Source of the DNA: Candidatus Bipolaricaulota bacterium
Lineage (GTDB): Bacteria; Bipolaricaulota; Bipolaricaulia; Bipolaricaulales; Bipolaricaulaceae
Length of the DNA stretch: 9,730 nucleotides
Assembly (NCBI GenBank): GCA_021129895.1
Contig: JAJOKL010000014.1
Location: 1-9,730, forward strand
Reading direction: 5' to 3'
In this document: positions 1 to 6,812 of the stretch, one piece after another
How positions within the stretch are numbered: position 1 is the stretch's first letter
Layout of the letters: each line of letters opens with the position of its first letter
Notes under the pieces: generated by a model
Seen by the model: only the letters and a program-made list of their open reading frames with translations
Databases searched by the model: none
Told to the model about the DNA's origin: nothing
Translations under genes and position numbers: made by a program

Positions 1-18
1 GGTGGTGGAAGCGGCGGT

Positions 19-60
19 AGGGGGCGGACTGAACGCCAAGGTAGCTAAGGTCCGCCCCCT
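19..60 (-). terminator. Hairpin just downstream of yvcK, possible operon terminator
   Basis: A perfect 11-bp inverted repeat (AGGGGGCGGAC at 19-29, GTCCGCCCCCT at 50-60) encloses a 20-nt loop and begins 8 nt past the yvcK stop on the minus strand. The position suits a transcription end. No T-tract follows on the minus strand, and the loop is long for an intrinsic terminator. It could instead be a processing or mRNA-stability hairpin, or lie in the next gene. Confidence 0.45.
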
Positions 61-68
61 GGTATGCA

Positions 69-1382
69 TCAAGGGTTAAACCAGCGGGTCCAGGAACGCT
101 TGAAGCTACGCGCCTCCCGCGCCAGAAGCCGCCCCAGCTTCTCCGGGTCGTGCTTCACCGTGGGCTTCCCCTCCAGCTCCACCACCGCCAGAAGCGGCGC
201 CCGGATCACCCGCAGCCCCATGGCCCTGGCCCCCTGCAGGTCGTCCACCACCGGTTCCGCCCCTTCCGCCCGGTAGCGGGTCAGGATGTCCGGAGGCGGA
301 CTTTCCGTATTCACCACCACCGCGTGAAATCTCCCCAGATCGACGTACTCGGAGAGCACCTTCAGGTGATCGGAAGCGGAAAAGCCGTCCGTCTCCCCGG
401 GCTGGGTCATCAGGTTCATCACCACCAGCTTCTCCCCAGGAGCCCGACCGATGGCCTCAGCCACCCCCTCCACCAGCAGGTTGGGGATGATGCTGGTGTA
501 AAGGCTCCCCGGTCCCAGGATGATCAGATCTGCCTGTTGGATGGCCTCCAGGACCCGCTCATAGGCCCGGGCCGGCCGGGAGAGCCGCACCCGCCGGATG
601 GCCCGTGGATCGGCGGCGATCTCCGCCTCCCCCTCCACCTCCTCCCCGTCCTCCATCTCCGCCACCAAGTGCACCCGGTCCAGGGTGGCGGGGAGCACCT
701 CCCCCCGCACGGACAGGAAATGGCTGGCCTCCTCCACCGCCCGGTCGAACCCCCCGGTGGCCTGCTCCAACGCCGCCAACACCAGGTTCCCCAGGGCGTG
801 TCCTTTAAGCCCCTCCCCGTTTTGGAACCGAAACTGAAACAACCTCTCCATGCGGGCCTCATCCTCGGCCAGGGCCAAAAGACAGTTCCGCACGTCCCCC
901 GGGGGGAGCACAGCCAGCTCCTCCCGCAGCCGGCCCGAGCTCCCGCCTGTGTCCATCACCGTGACCACGGCGGTGAGGTTGGCGGTATAGGGCTTGAGGG
1001 CCCGCAACAGGGTGGACAGGCCCGTGCCCCCGCCCAGCGCCACCACCTTGGGGGCGGCCTTCAGCACCCGGGCCTGGTACAGGGCTTCCCCCAGGGATCC
1101 CCCGCCCCCAGGGGAGACCGCATGCAACACCGACCGAACCGCCCTAAATAGCCCCAACCCTACGCCGAACGTGCCCAGCAGCAACACCAGTGCCCCCACC
1201 GCCGGGCGGGTCAGGCCTGGCCACCTGTCGAACACCAGCACATAGAGCTCCCGCATCCCCTCCTTCCCCAGCAGACACACCACCCCGAACGCGATCACGG
1301 CCACCGAGACCAGCGTGAGGAGGAGCCACCGCTTGACCCCGATCCCGGGGAGCAGGAACTTGAGGGCACTGGGAAGCTTCAT
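69..1382 (-). CDS. yvcK: YvcK/CofD-like UDP-sugar-binding regulator with N-terminal membrane anchor
   Basis: 437 aa. The YvcK family (CofD superfamily, Rossmann-like) binds UDP-GlcNAc in characterised members and supports growth on gluconeogenic carbon and normal cell-wall synthesis. Family motifs are clear: ALGGGTGLSTLLRALK (115-130), DTGGSSGRLR (144-153), PPGDVRNCL (160-168), GHALGNL (194-200), GPGSLYTSIIPNLL (290-303) and NLMTQPGETDGFSASDH (323-339). Two hydrophobic helices, about 19-38 and 60-79, precede the domain, so the catalytic-like part is probably held at the membrane facing the cytoplasm; the short Bacillus form lacks them. The start is the ATG overlapping the dnaE stop as ATGA, which implies translational coupling. 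The frame is open further upstream inside dnaE, but that extension is Gly/Pro-rich and does not look like this protein. No whiA or rapZ neighbour is visible, though the downstream side is cut by the window edge. Confidence 0.93.
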   Translation of the reverse strand: MKLPSALKFLLPGIGVKRWLLLTLVSVAVIAFGVVCLLGKEGMRELYVLVFDRWPGLTRPAVGALVLLLGTFGVGLGLFRAVRSVLHAVSPGGGGSLGEALYQARVLKAAPKVVALGGGTGLSTLLRALKPYTANLTAVVTVMDTGGSSGRLREELAVLPPGDVRNCLLALAEDEARMERLFQFRFQNGEGLKGHALGNLVLAALEQATGGFDRAVEEASHFLSVRGEVLPATLDRVHLVAEMEDGEEVEGEAEIAADPRAIRRVRLSRPARAYERVLEAIQQADLIILGPGSLYTSIIPNLLVEGVAEAIGRAPGEKLVVMNLMTQPGETDGFSASDHLKVLSEYVDLGRFHAVVVNTESPPPDILTRYRAEGAEPVVDDLQGARAMGLRVIRAPLLAVVELEGKPTVKHDPEKLGRLLAREARSFKRSWTRWFNP

Positions 1383-4300
1383 CGCCACTCCGCCCGGATC
1401 CCAGGGCCCAGCGTCTCCAGGGTGCGCGGTAGCTCCGGGACCGGCTTCACCGAGTACCTTTGCCCCGCCGCCACGGTCACCGCCTTCCGGCCATCCCACA
1501 GCCACACCCGCACCGGCACCGGCCCGGGGTGATCGGCCAGAGAATCCGCCAGGCGGGCCAACAGGTCCGGCTCGGCCAACTCCGCCGGGAGCTCCACCAC
1601 CAACGCCTCGGGCAGGGCGTCCGGCTCGTCTCCCAGGGGTTTTGCCTCCTCGGCCTGCAGGCGGCGGGCCCCGTTGCGCTCGGTCCAGCGCACCACCGCG
1701 ATCAACAGGGCGTCCTCGGAGAACCAGGCTGGGGAGGCCCCATACAGCCGGTCCCGCACCACCACCTCGGCCTCCCCGGTCTCGTCCTCCAGGGTGATGA
1801 ACGCCATTCGCCCGTTGCTTGTGGGGATCACCTTGGCCGCCTTGACCCGCCCCGCCACCCGGAACGTCCCTTTGGCCTCGTGGGCTTTCGCCAGGGGGAA
1901 CACCCCCGCGGCCGCCAGCTGCTCCTGGAACTCATCTAGGGGATGGCCGGAAAGGTACAGCCCCAGGAGCTCCCGCTCGAACCGGAGAAGCTCCCGCACC
2001 GGGAATTCCTCCTGGTCCACCGGGAGCTTGGGCACCAGCTCCTCCACCCCGAAGAAGGACTGCTGGCCGGTGAGCCGCTCCCGTCGGGCAAGCTGGGCCA
2101 GCCTGAGCCCCTCCTCCACCAACGAAAGCAGGCCCTTCCTGGAGGGCCCGAACCGATCGAACGCCCCGGCCTTGATCAAGCACTCCACCGTCTCCCGGTT
2201 AACAAGCTCCGGGGCTATCCGCTGGCAGAAGTCGAAGAAGCTCGTGAAGGGACCAGCCCGCCGGGCCTCCAGGATCGCCTCCACCGCCGCCCGGCCCACG
2301 TGCTTGATCGCCGCCAGGCCAAACCGGATCACCCCCTCCCCCACCGGGGTGAACTCCACGTGCGATTCGTTGATGTCGGGCGGAAGCACATTGATCCCCA
2401 TCTCCCGGCACTCCCCGATGTAGGCCGCCACCTTGTCGGAGTTGTCCCGCACCGATGACAGCAGGGCGGCCATGAACTCGGTGGGGTAATGGGCCTTGAA
2501 ATAGGCGGTCCAGTAGGAGATGAAGGCGTAGGCGGTGGCATGGGATTTATTGAACCCATAGCGGGCGAATTTCGCGATGTCCTCGAAGATGGCCTCCGCT
2601 TCACCTTCGGGGATCCCGTTCTTGACACAGCCGGACACGAAGCGGGCCCGCATCTCGGCCATCACCTCGGGCTTCTTCTTGCCCATGGCCTTGCGCAGGA
2701 GGTCCGCCTCGGCCAGCGTGAAGCCCGCCAGCCGCTGGGCCATGAGCATCACCTGGTCCTGGTAGATGGGCAGGCCATAGGTCTCCGCCAGGATCTCCTC
2801 CAGGGCGGGATGGGGGTAGGTGATGGGCTGGCGGCCGTGCTTGCGCTCGATGTAGTCCTCGGCCATACCTGATTCCAACGGCCCGGGTCGGTACAGGGCC
2901 AGGATGGCGATGAGCTCCTTGAACTCGCTGGGCTCCAGGCGCCGGATCAGGGCCCGCATCCCCGCCGACTCCAGCTGGAACACCCCGCTGGTCTTTCCCT
3001 CCCGGATCAACTGGAAGGTGGCCTCATCATCGAGGGGGATGCGGTCGAGTTCCACCCGCATCCCCGTCCTCTCCTGGACCAACCGGCACACGTCGTCCAG
3101 CAGGGTCAGGTTCCTTAGGCCCAGGAAGTCCATCTTGAGGAGGCCCAGGGCCTCCAGGTCGTGCATGTCGAACTGGGTGACGAACTGGCCGTCCGGGAGG
3201 CGCAGGAGGGGCACGTAGCGCTCCAGGGGCTGGGGGGAGATCACCACCCCCGCGGCATGGGTGGAGGCGTTGCGCAGAAGCCCCTCCAGCTTCTTGGCTA
3301 TGGCGAACAGTCTCTTCGCTTCCTCGTCCTCCTGCTCCAGGGCCGCCAGGTCCGGGATCTTCTCCAGCGCTTGCTCCAGGGGCATGCCAAACGGGATCCG
3401 CTTGGCGATGCGGTCTGCCTTCTCGTAGGGGAGCCCCAGCACCCGGGCCACGTCCCGCACCACCGACCGGGAGGCCATACGGTCGAAGGTAGCGATCTGG
3501 GCTAGGTGATCCTGACCGTAGAGCTGGGCGGCGTACTGAATCACCTGGTCCCGGCCCCGGATGCAGAAGTCGATGTCGATATCGGGGAGGCTTATGCGCT
3601 CCGGGTTGAGGAACCGCTCGAACAGGAGCCCCCACTTAAGCGGGTCCACTTGCGTTATGCCCAGGACGTAAGCCACCAGTGAGCCCGCGGCCGAGCCCCG
3701 GCCCGGCCCCACCGGGATCCCCTGCTTGTGGGCGTAGCGCACGAAGTCCTGCACGATGAGGAAATAGGAGGCGAACCCCATCCGGCCGATCACGGAAAGC
3801 TCGTAGGAGAGCCGCTTTTCAACCTCCTCCGGGAGGGGATCGCCGAACCTGGCCTTCGCCCCCTCCCAGGCCAGGTGTTCTAGATAGTCCTGGGGTGAGG
3901 GGAAAACCTCAGGGACCGGGAATTCAGGCAACAAGTACTGGCCGAAGGAAAGGGAGAGCTCGATCCGCTCGGCCACCTCCAGGGTACGGTCCACCGCCTC
4001 GGGGAGCTCCCGGAACCGCTTTCGCACTTCCTGTTCGGTGAGGAAGTGGTACCCGTCCCCGTCGAAGGCCCGGGCGTCGGGCCCGCCCAGCCGCTTGCCC
4101 CCTTGGATGTTGATCAGCACCTGATGGGCCTCCCGATCGTCGGGAGAAAGATAATGGACGTCGGAGGTCACCAGATACGGCAAGGAGAGCTCCTTGGCGA
4201 TCTTCAGCTGTGCTTGGATAGTCCGCCGGCTGCGCTCCAGGCCGTGGTCCTGTAGTTCCAGGTAGAACCTGCCTGAGAAGATCTCCGCCAGCCGTCCCGC

Positions 4301-4774
4301 CGCTCGCTTGGCTTCGGCTTGCTTCCCCCTAAGGAGGAGCTTCTGTACCTCCCCGGATTCGCAGGCCGACAGGGCGACAAGGCCATCGGAGTGCTTTTCC
4401 AAAAGCTCCAGGTCCACCCGGGGCTTGTAGTAGAAACCCTCGGTGTGGGCCCGGTTCACCAGGGCGAGGAGGTTCCTCCAGCCGGCCTCGTTTTGGGCCA
4501 GGACCACCAGGTGGTAGTAGTTGGGTTCCCCTTGTACGGTCTCCTTGGCCCGGCAGGAGCGGGGGGACACGTAGAGCTCGCAGCCCAGGAGGGGTTTGAT
4601 CCCGGCGTCCACGGCGGCCCGGTAGAACTTGATCGCCCCGGACAGGACCCCGTGATCGGTGAGGGCCAGGGCCGGCATGCCCAACTCCACCGCCCGGGCC
4701 ACCAGTTCCGGGATACGGCAGGTGGCGTCAAGCAGGGAATACTCGGTGTGCACGTGAAGGTGCACGAAGGCCAT
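1379..4774 (-). CDS. dnaE: DNA polymerase III alpha subunit (DnaE)
   Basis: 1131 aa, a normal length for a DnaE1-type replicative polymerase. Order of domains: PHP (about 1-280) with HLHVHTEYSLLDA at 5-17, TDHG at 39-42, E66 in GCELYV, H88 and TSDVH at 203-207; polymerase palm and fingers with GPGRGSAAGS (356-365), LPDIDIDF (396-403) and KMDFLGL (547-553), where the Asp residues of the last two motifs are the presumed catalytic metal ligands; RYGFNKSHA (738-746); helix-hairpin-helix (about 815-840); a clamp-binding QQSFFG (904-909); and an OB fold (about 970-1045) followed by a weakly conserved tail. The PHP metal ligands look preserved, so intrinsic 3'-5' proofreading is possible, as shown for Thermus and mycobacterial DnaE. 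The start ATG lies 1 nt after the ftsB stop, with GGAGG inside the ftsB end as its ribosome site. It overlaps yvcK by 4 nt. Confidence 0.97.
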   Translation of the reverse strand: MAFVHLHVHTEYSLLDATCRIPELVARAVELGMPALALTDHGVLSGAIKFYRAAVDAGIKPLLGCELYVSPRSCRAKETVQGEPNYYHLVVLAQNEAGWRNLLALVNRAHTEGFYYKPRVDLELLEKHSDGLVALSACESGEVQKLLLRGKQAEAKRAAGRLAEIFSGRFYLELQDHGLERSRRTIQAQLKIAKELSLPYLVTSDVHYLSPDDREAHQVLINIQGGKRLGGPDARAFDGDGYHFLTEQEVRKRFRELPEAVDRTLEVAERIELSLSFGQYLLPEFPVPEVFPSPQDYLEHLAWEGAKARFGDPLPEEVEKRLSYELSVIGRMGFASYFLIVQDFVRYAHKQGIPVGPGRGSAAGSLVAYVLGITQVDPLKWGLLFERFLNPERISLPDIDIDFCIRGRDQVIQYAAQLYGQDHLAQIATFDRMASRSVVRDVARVLGLPYEKADRIAKRIPFGMPLEQALEKIPDLAALEQEDEEAKRLFAIAKKLEGLLRNASTHAAGVVISPQPLERYVPLLRLPDGQFVTQFDMHDLEALGLLKMDFLGLRNLTLLDDVCRLVQERTGMRVELDRIPLDDEATFQLIREGKTSGVFQLESAGMRALIRRLEPSEFKELIAILALYRPGPLESGMAEDYIERKHGRQPITYPHPALEEILAETYGLPIYQDQVMLMAQRLAGFTLAEADLLRKAMGKKKPEVMAEMRARFVSGCVKNGIPEGEAEAIFEDIAKFARYGFNKSHATAYAFISYWTAYFKAHYPTEFMAALLSSVRDNSDKVAAYIGECREMGINVLPPDINESHVEFTPVGEGVIRFGLAAIKHVGRAAVEAILEARRAGPFTSFFDFCQRIAPELVNRETVECLIKAGAFDRFGPSRKGLLSLVEEGLRLAQLARRERLTGQQSFFGVEELVPKLPVDQEEFPVRELLRFERELLGLYLSGHPLDEFQEQLAAAGVFPLAKAHEAKGTFRVAGRVKAAKVIPTSNGRMAFITLEDETGEAEVVVRDRLYGASPAWFSEDALLIAVVRWTERNGARRLQAEEAKPLGDEPDALPEALVVELPAELAEPDLLARLADSLADHPGPVPVRVWLWDGRKAVTVAAGQRYSVKPVPELPRTLETLGPGIRAEWR

Positions 4775-4775
4775 G

Positions 4776-5090
4776 CTACCTCCGATCGATCACCAGGAGC
4801 AGTTCATCGGGGTAGCCCCAGCCCAGTTCCTCCCTGGCCCGGGCCTCCACCACCGCGGGATCCTCGGCCTGGGCGAGCTGGGCTTGGAGGGATTGGATCT
4901 CTCGGAGCAGGGCCTGGTGCTCCGCCTGTAGCGTCGCCACCTCGTGAGCCAGGCGGTGCATGGTCAAAAACCTCCCCCCGTAAAGCCAGGCCAATCCCCC
5001 CAGGAGCAGGGCTACCACCCCCCACAAGAGAACCCGCCGCCCCCGTTCCCCCCTAGGGGCGGCGCGGCCAGGTCGCCATCGCCGGTTCAT
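4776..5090 (-). CDS. FtsB/DivIC-type septum formation initiator protein
   Basis: 104 aa. A basic cytoplasmic N-terminus (about 1-19, rich in Arg) is followed by one membrane helix (about 20-37), then a heptad-like coiled coil (about 45-78), then EDPAVVEARAREELGWGYPDE, which fits the family pattern of 'dP..iE..AReeLG...p.E'. FtsB/DivIC proteins pair with FtsL and FtsQ/DivIB in the divisome. I chose the ATG at 5088-5090 because AGGAGG sits at 5094-5099, only 3 nt upstream. The frame is open further into eno, but that part is not family-like. It overlaps the eno 3' end by 38 nt and ends 1 nt before dnaE, so translation is probably coupled on both sides. An eno-ftsB neighbourhood is also known in gammaproteobacteria, which supports the call. 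The split between FtsB and DivIC names follows phylum, so no symbol is given. Confidence 0.85.
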   Translation of the reverse strand: MNRRWRPGRAAPRGERGRRVLLWGVVALLLGGLAWLYGGRFLTMHRLAHEVATLQAEHQALLREIQSLQAQLAQAEDPAVVEARAREELGWGYPDELLLVIDRR

Positions 5091-6315
5091 ACACCTCCTC
5101 GATGCGCAAAAGCTCGTTGTATTTAGCCACCCTTTCCGAGCGAGAAAGGGACCCGGTCTTGAGCTGCCCACAGGAGGTCCCCACCGCGAGATGCGCGATG
5201 GAAACGTCCTCGGTCTCGCCGGAGCGGTGTGAGACCACACAGGTGTAGCCGGCCCGGAACGCCTGGTCCATGGTCTCCAAAGTCTCGGTCACGGTGCCGA
5301 TCTGGTTCAGCTTAATGAGGATGGAGTTGGCCACCCCGCGGCGGATGCCCTCCTGAAGCCGGTGGGGGTTGGTGACGAAGATGTCGTCTCCCACTAACTG
5401 GATCTTGTCGCCCAGTTTTTGGGTGAGCAGGGCCCAGCCGTCCCAATCCTCCTCGGCCAGGCCGTCCTCGATGGACACGATGGGGTATTTTTTCACCCAC
5501 TCAGAATAGACCTCCACCAGCTCAGCGGCCGTCTTCTCTCCCCCCAACTGGTACAGGCCCTTTTCCTCGTCGAAGAAGCCGGACGCGGCACAGTCCAGGG
5601 CTAGGGCGATGTCCTCGCCGGGCTTGTACCCCGCCGCCTCGATGGCGGAAAGCAGGAACTTTATTGCCTCCTCATCCGAGGGGAGCCGGGGGGCGAACCC
5701 GCCTTCGTCCCCCACGGCCACGGAATGCCCGGCCTCCTTGAGGAGCTTTTTCAGGGTGTGGAAGGTCTCCGCCCCGTAGCGCAGGGCCTCGGAGAAGGAC
5801 TCTGCCCCCAGGGGCACCAGCATGAACTCCTGGATAGCTAGGTCGTTGTCCGCGTGGGCGCCGCCGTTTAAGACGTTCATGAGGGGGATGGGCATCTGGC
5901 CCACCCGGGCGCCGGCGATGTATTTGAAGAACGGGATCCCCAGGAACTCAGCGGCGGCCTTGGCCACCGACAGGGACACCCCCAGGATGGCGTTGGCCCC
6001 CAGGCGCGACTTATTCGCCGTGCCGTCGAGTTCGATCAGGACCTCGTCGATCTCTTCCTGCCACAGGGGGTCCATGCCCACGAGCTCCGGGGCGATGATC
6101 TCGTTCACGTTCCTGACCGCCCGCAGCACCCCTTTCCCTAGATACCGCTCGTCCCCGTCTCGCAGTTCCAGGGCCTCGTGTTTGCCGGTGGAGGCGCCGG
6201 AGGGCACCGCCGCCCGGGCCATGGTCTCGTCCTCCAGGGTGACCTCCACCTCCACGGTGGGATTGCCTCGGGAATCCAGGATCTCGCGTGCCCAAATATC
6301 TTGGATGGTGTTCAT
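5053..6315 (-). CDS. eno: Enolase (phosphopyruvate hydratase)
   Basis: 420 aa, full length. It interconverts 2-phosphoglycerate and phosphoenolpyruvate in glycolysis and gluconeogenesis. The key residues are in place by comparison with characterised enolases: the mobile loop SGASTGKHEA (39-48, S42), GGAHADND with H154, QEFM with E163, GDEGGFAP with E204 as catalytic acid/base, metal ligands D241 (ALDCAASG), E283 (SIEDG) and D310 (VGDD), K335 in IKLNQIGT as catalytic base, SHRSGETED (362-370) and LKTGSLSRSER (385-395) with K386. The start ATG has GAGGTGAT at 6319-6326, 7 nt upstream of the start when counted from GAGG. It is the first gene of the minus-strand operon. The C-terminus, ending TWPRRP, overlaps the ftsB start. 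Confidence 0.98.
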   Translation of the reverse strand: MNTIQDIWAREILDSRGNPTVEVEVTLEDETMARAAVPSGASTGKHEALELRDGDERYLGKGVLRAVRNVNEIIAPELVGMDPLWQEEIDEVLIELDGTANKSRLGANAILGVSLSVAKAAAEFLGIPFFKYIAGARVGQMPIPLMNVLNGGAHADNDLAIQEFMLVPLGAESFSEALRYGAETFHTLKKLLKEAGHSVAVGDEGGFAPRLPSDEEAIKFLLSAIEAAGYKPGEDIALALDCAASGFFDEEKGLYQLGGEKTAAELVEVYSEWVKKYPIVSIEDGLAEEDWDGWALLTQKLGDKIQLVGDDIFVTNPHRLQEGIRRGVANSILIKLNQIGTVTETLETMDQAFRAGYTCVVSHRSGETEDVSIAHLAVGTSCGQLKTGSLSRSERVAKYNELLRIEEVYEPAMATWPRRP

Positions 6316-6333
6316 CGGATCACCTCGAAGGAG

Positions 6334-6362
6334 AGTGTACCCGCCCGCGATGGCGGGCCCAA
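6334..6362 (-). promoter_or_regulatory. Weak candidate promoter for the eno operon
   Basis: On the minus strand TTGGGC (6357-6362) and TACACT (6334-6339) are separated by 17 nt. The match to the sigma70 consensus is only partial, and the implied transcript would start about 12 nt before the eno ATG, barely including its ribosome site. The spacer contains a 6-bp palindrome (GCCCGC 6343-6348, GCGGGC 6353-6358). A promoter is expected here because a terminator sits just upstream, but this exact site is uncertain. Confidence 0.25.
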
Positions 6363-6378
6363 GGAAGGCTGTCCGAAG

Positions 6379-6408
6379 AAAAAGGGGCCGGCGCGCGGCC
6401 GGCCCCTT
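6379..6408 (-). terminator. Rho-independent terminator of the minus-strand binding-protein remnant
   Basis: A perfect 11-bp stem (AAGGGGCCGGC 6382-6392, GCCGGCCCCTT 6398-6408) has a 5-nt loop. Read on the minus strand it ends in five Ts (complement of 6379-6383). It lies 21 nt past the stop of the minus-strand remnant at 6430, so it most likely ended that gene. It also insulates eno from upstream transcription, so eno needs its own promoter between here and 6316. Confidence 0.85.
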
Positions 6409-6429
6409 GGTTACCCGATCTTGGGGAGC

Positions 6430-6639
6430 TTATTCCTTGTACAGGAGGTCGAGATGGACTTCCATGGTGAGGTCAAGGACGAGGCCGCCAACGCCCTTCT
6501 GGGCCACCACGTAGACCTGGTCTAGGATGCTCCACAGTGGGATCCAAGGCACGTCGTAAGCAGACAGGCCGATCTGTCCCGCCCTTCCTGCCTGTTCAAC
6601 ACCCTTAACCCTACCACGGCTAGAGACATACAAGGCAGT
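6430..6639 (-). pseudogene. C-terminal remnant of a family 5 ABC substrate-binding protein
   Basis: An open stretch of about 70 codons (67 from a TTG at 6633) ends in a normal stop followed by a strong terminator, so the 3' end of a real gene is preserved. Residues YDVPWIPLWSILDQVYVV, then KGVGGLVLD and a final LLYKE, match the usual end of SBP_bac_5 proteins (edvPWiPLw...vyav.kgVkGl....). A TGA at 6640-6642 closes the frame upstream, and only about 20 more remnant residues look plausible before similarity is lost. The missing 400-plus residues would lie where the promoter and leader of the rightward transporter operon now are. It is not a close copy of the right-hand binding protein, whose end reads DAPWLFLHSEVQINAQ. 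I infer truncation by recombination or deletion; family membership rests on this short tail only. Confidence 0.6.
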
Positions 6640-6647
6640 TCAAGGTG

Positions 6648-6676
6648 TTGACCTGAAGCGAGAGTATCACTATAGT
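6648..6676 (+). promoter_or_regulatory. Sigma70-type promoter for the ABC transporter operon
   Basis: TTGACC (6648-6653) and TATAGT (6671-6676) are spaced by exactly 17 nt, each one base from consensus. The expected start is near 6683, giving a leader of about 114 nt before the binding-protein GTG at 6797. An 8-bp inverted repeat (TCAACACC 6596-6603, GGTGTTGA 6644-6651) overlaps the -35 box and could be an operator, although this is short enough to be chance. Confidence 0.7.
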
Positions 6677-6701
6677 CATAGTCTTCTCCCGAGGTATCTC
6701 G

Positions 6702-6812
6702 ATGAAACCAGGAGGTGATGTGGAGGAGGAAGTAGTTGACAGCCCCTGGTTAGGGGAGAAGAAGAGCGTTGGTTACAGTAAAGTAGGAGGTGCAGTGTGC
6801 GAGGGAGGTTAA
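6702..6812 (+). CDS. Possible upstream ORF in the transporter leader (36 codons)
   Basis: An ATG at 6702 opens 36 codons (MKPGGDVEEEVVDSPWLG...) and ends with TAA at 6810-6812, overlapping the binding-protein start at 6797 by 16 nt in another frame. GAGG at 6691-6694 lies 7 nt upstream of the ATG. An in-frame GTG at 6720 is preceded by AGGAGGTGAT (6710-6719), a perfect anti-Shine-Dalgarno complement, but with tight spacing. The product resembles no family I know. It may be a leader cistron coupling translation to the binding protein, or a chance ORF in a purine-rich leader. Confidence 0.2.
   Translation: MKPGGDVEEEVVDSPWLGEKKSVGYSKVGGAVCEGG
6785..6790 (+). promoter_or_regulatory. Ribosome binding site that sets the binding-protein start
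   Basis: AGGAGG lies 6 nt before the GTG at 6797, which opens a typical signal peptide. The other candidate GTG, at 6790, overlaps this site and leads to a non-hydrophobic N-terminus, so 6797 is preferred. Confidence 0.7.

Noticed and set aside
1..69. A minus-strand ORF starting ATG at 67-69 in a TGATG overlap with the yvcK stop (MHTRGRTL...), and another open frame across the same bases
   Set aside because: Neither has a visible ribosome site or recognisable family pattern in 23 codons, and the perfect inverted repeat fits non-coding sequence better. The window edge prevents a decision.
150..1151. Long plus-strand open frame opposite yvcK
   Set aside because: His/Pro/Gln-rich composition typical of the antisense of a GC-rich gene; no family motif and no ribosome site.
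1315..1797. Plus-strand open frame rich in Pro, Ala and Arg opposite the dnaE/yvcK junction
   Set aside because: Low-complexity antisense translation of confidently identified genes.
6316..6796. tRNA, riboswitch or small structured RNA in the intergenic region
   Set aside because: I found no cloverleaf or known aptamer pattern; the structure present is accounted for by the terminator, the pseudogene tail and short leader stems.
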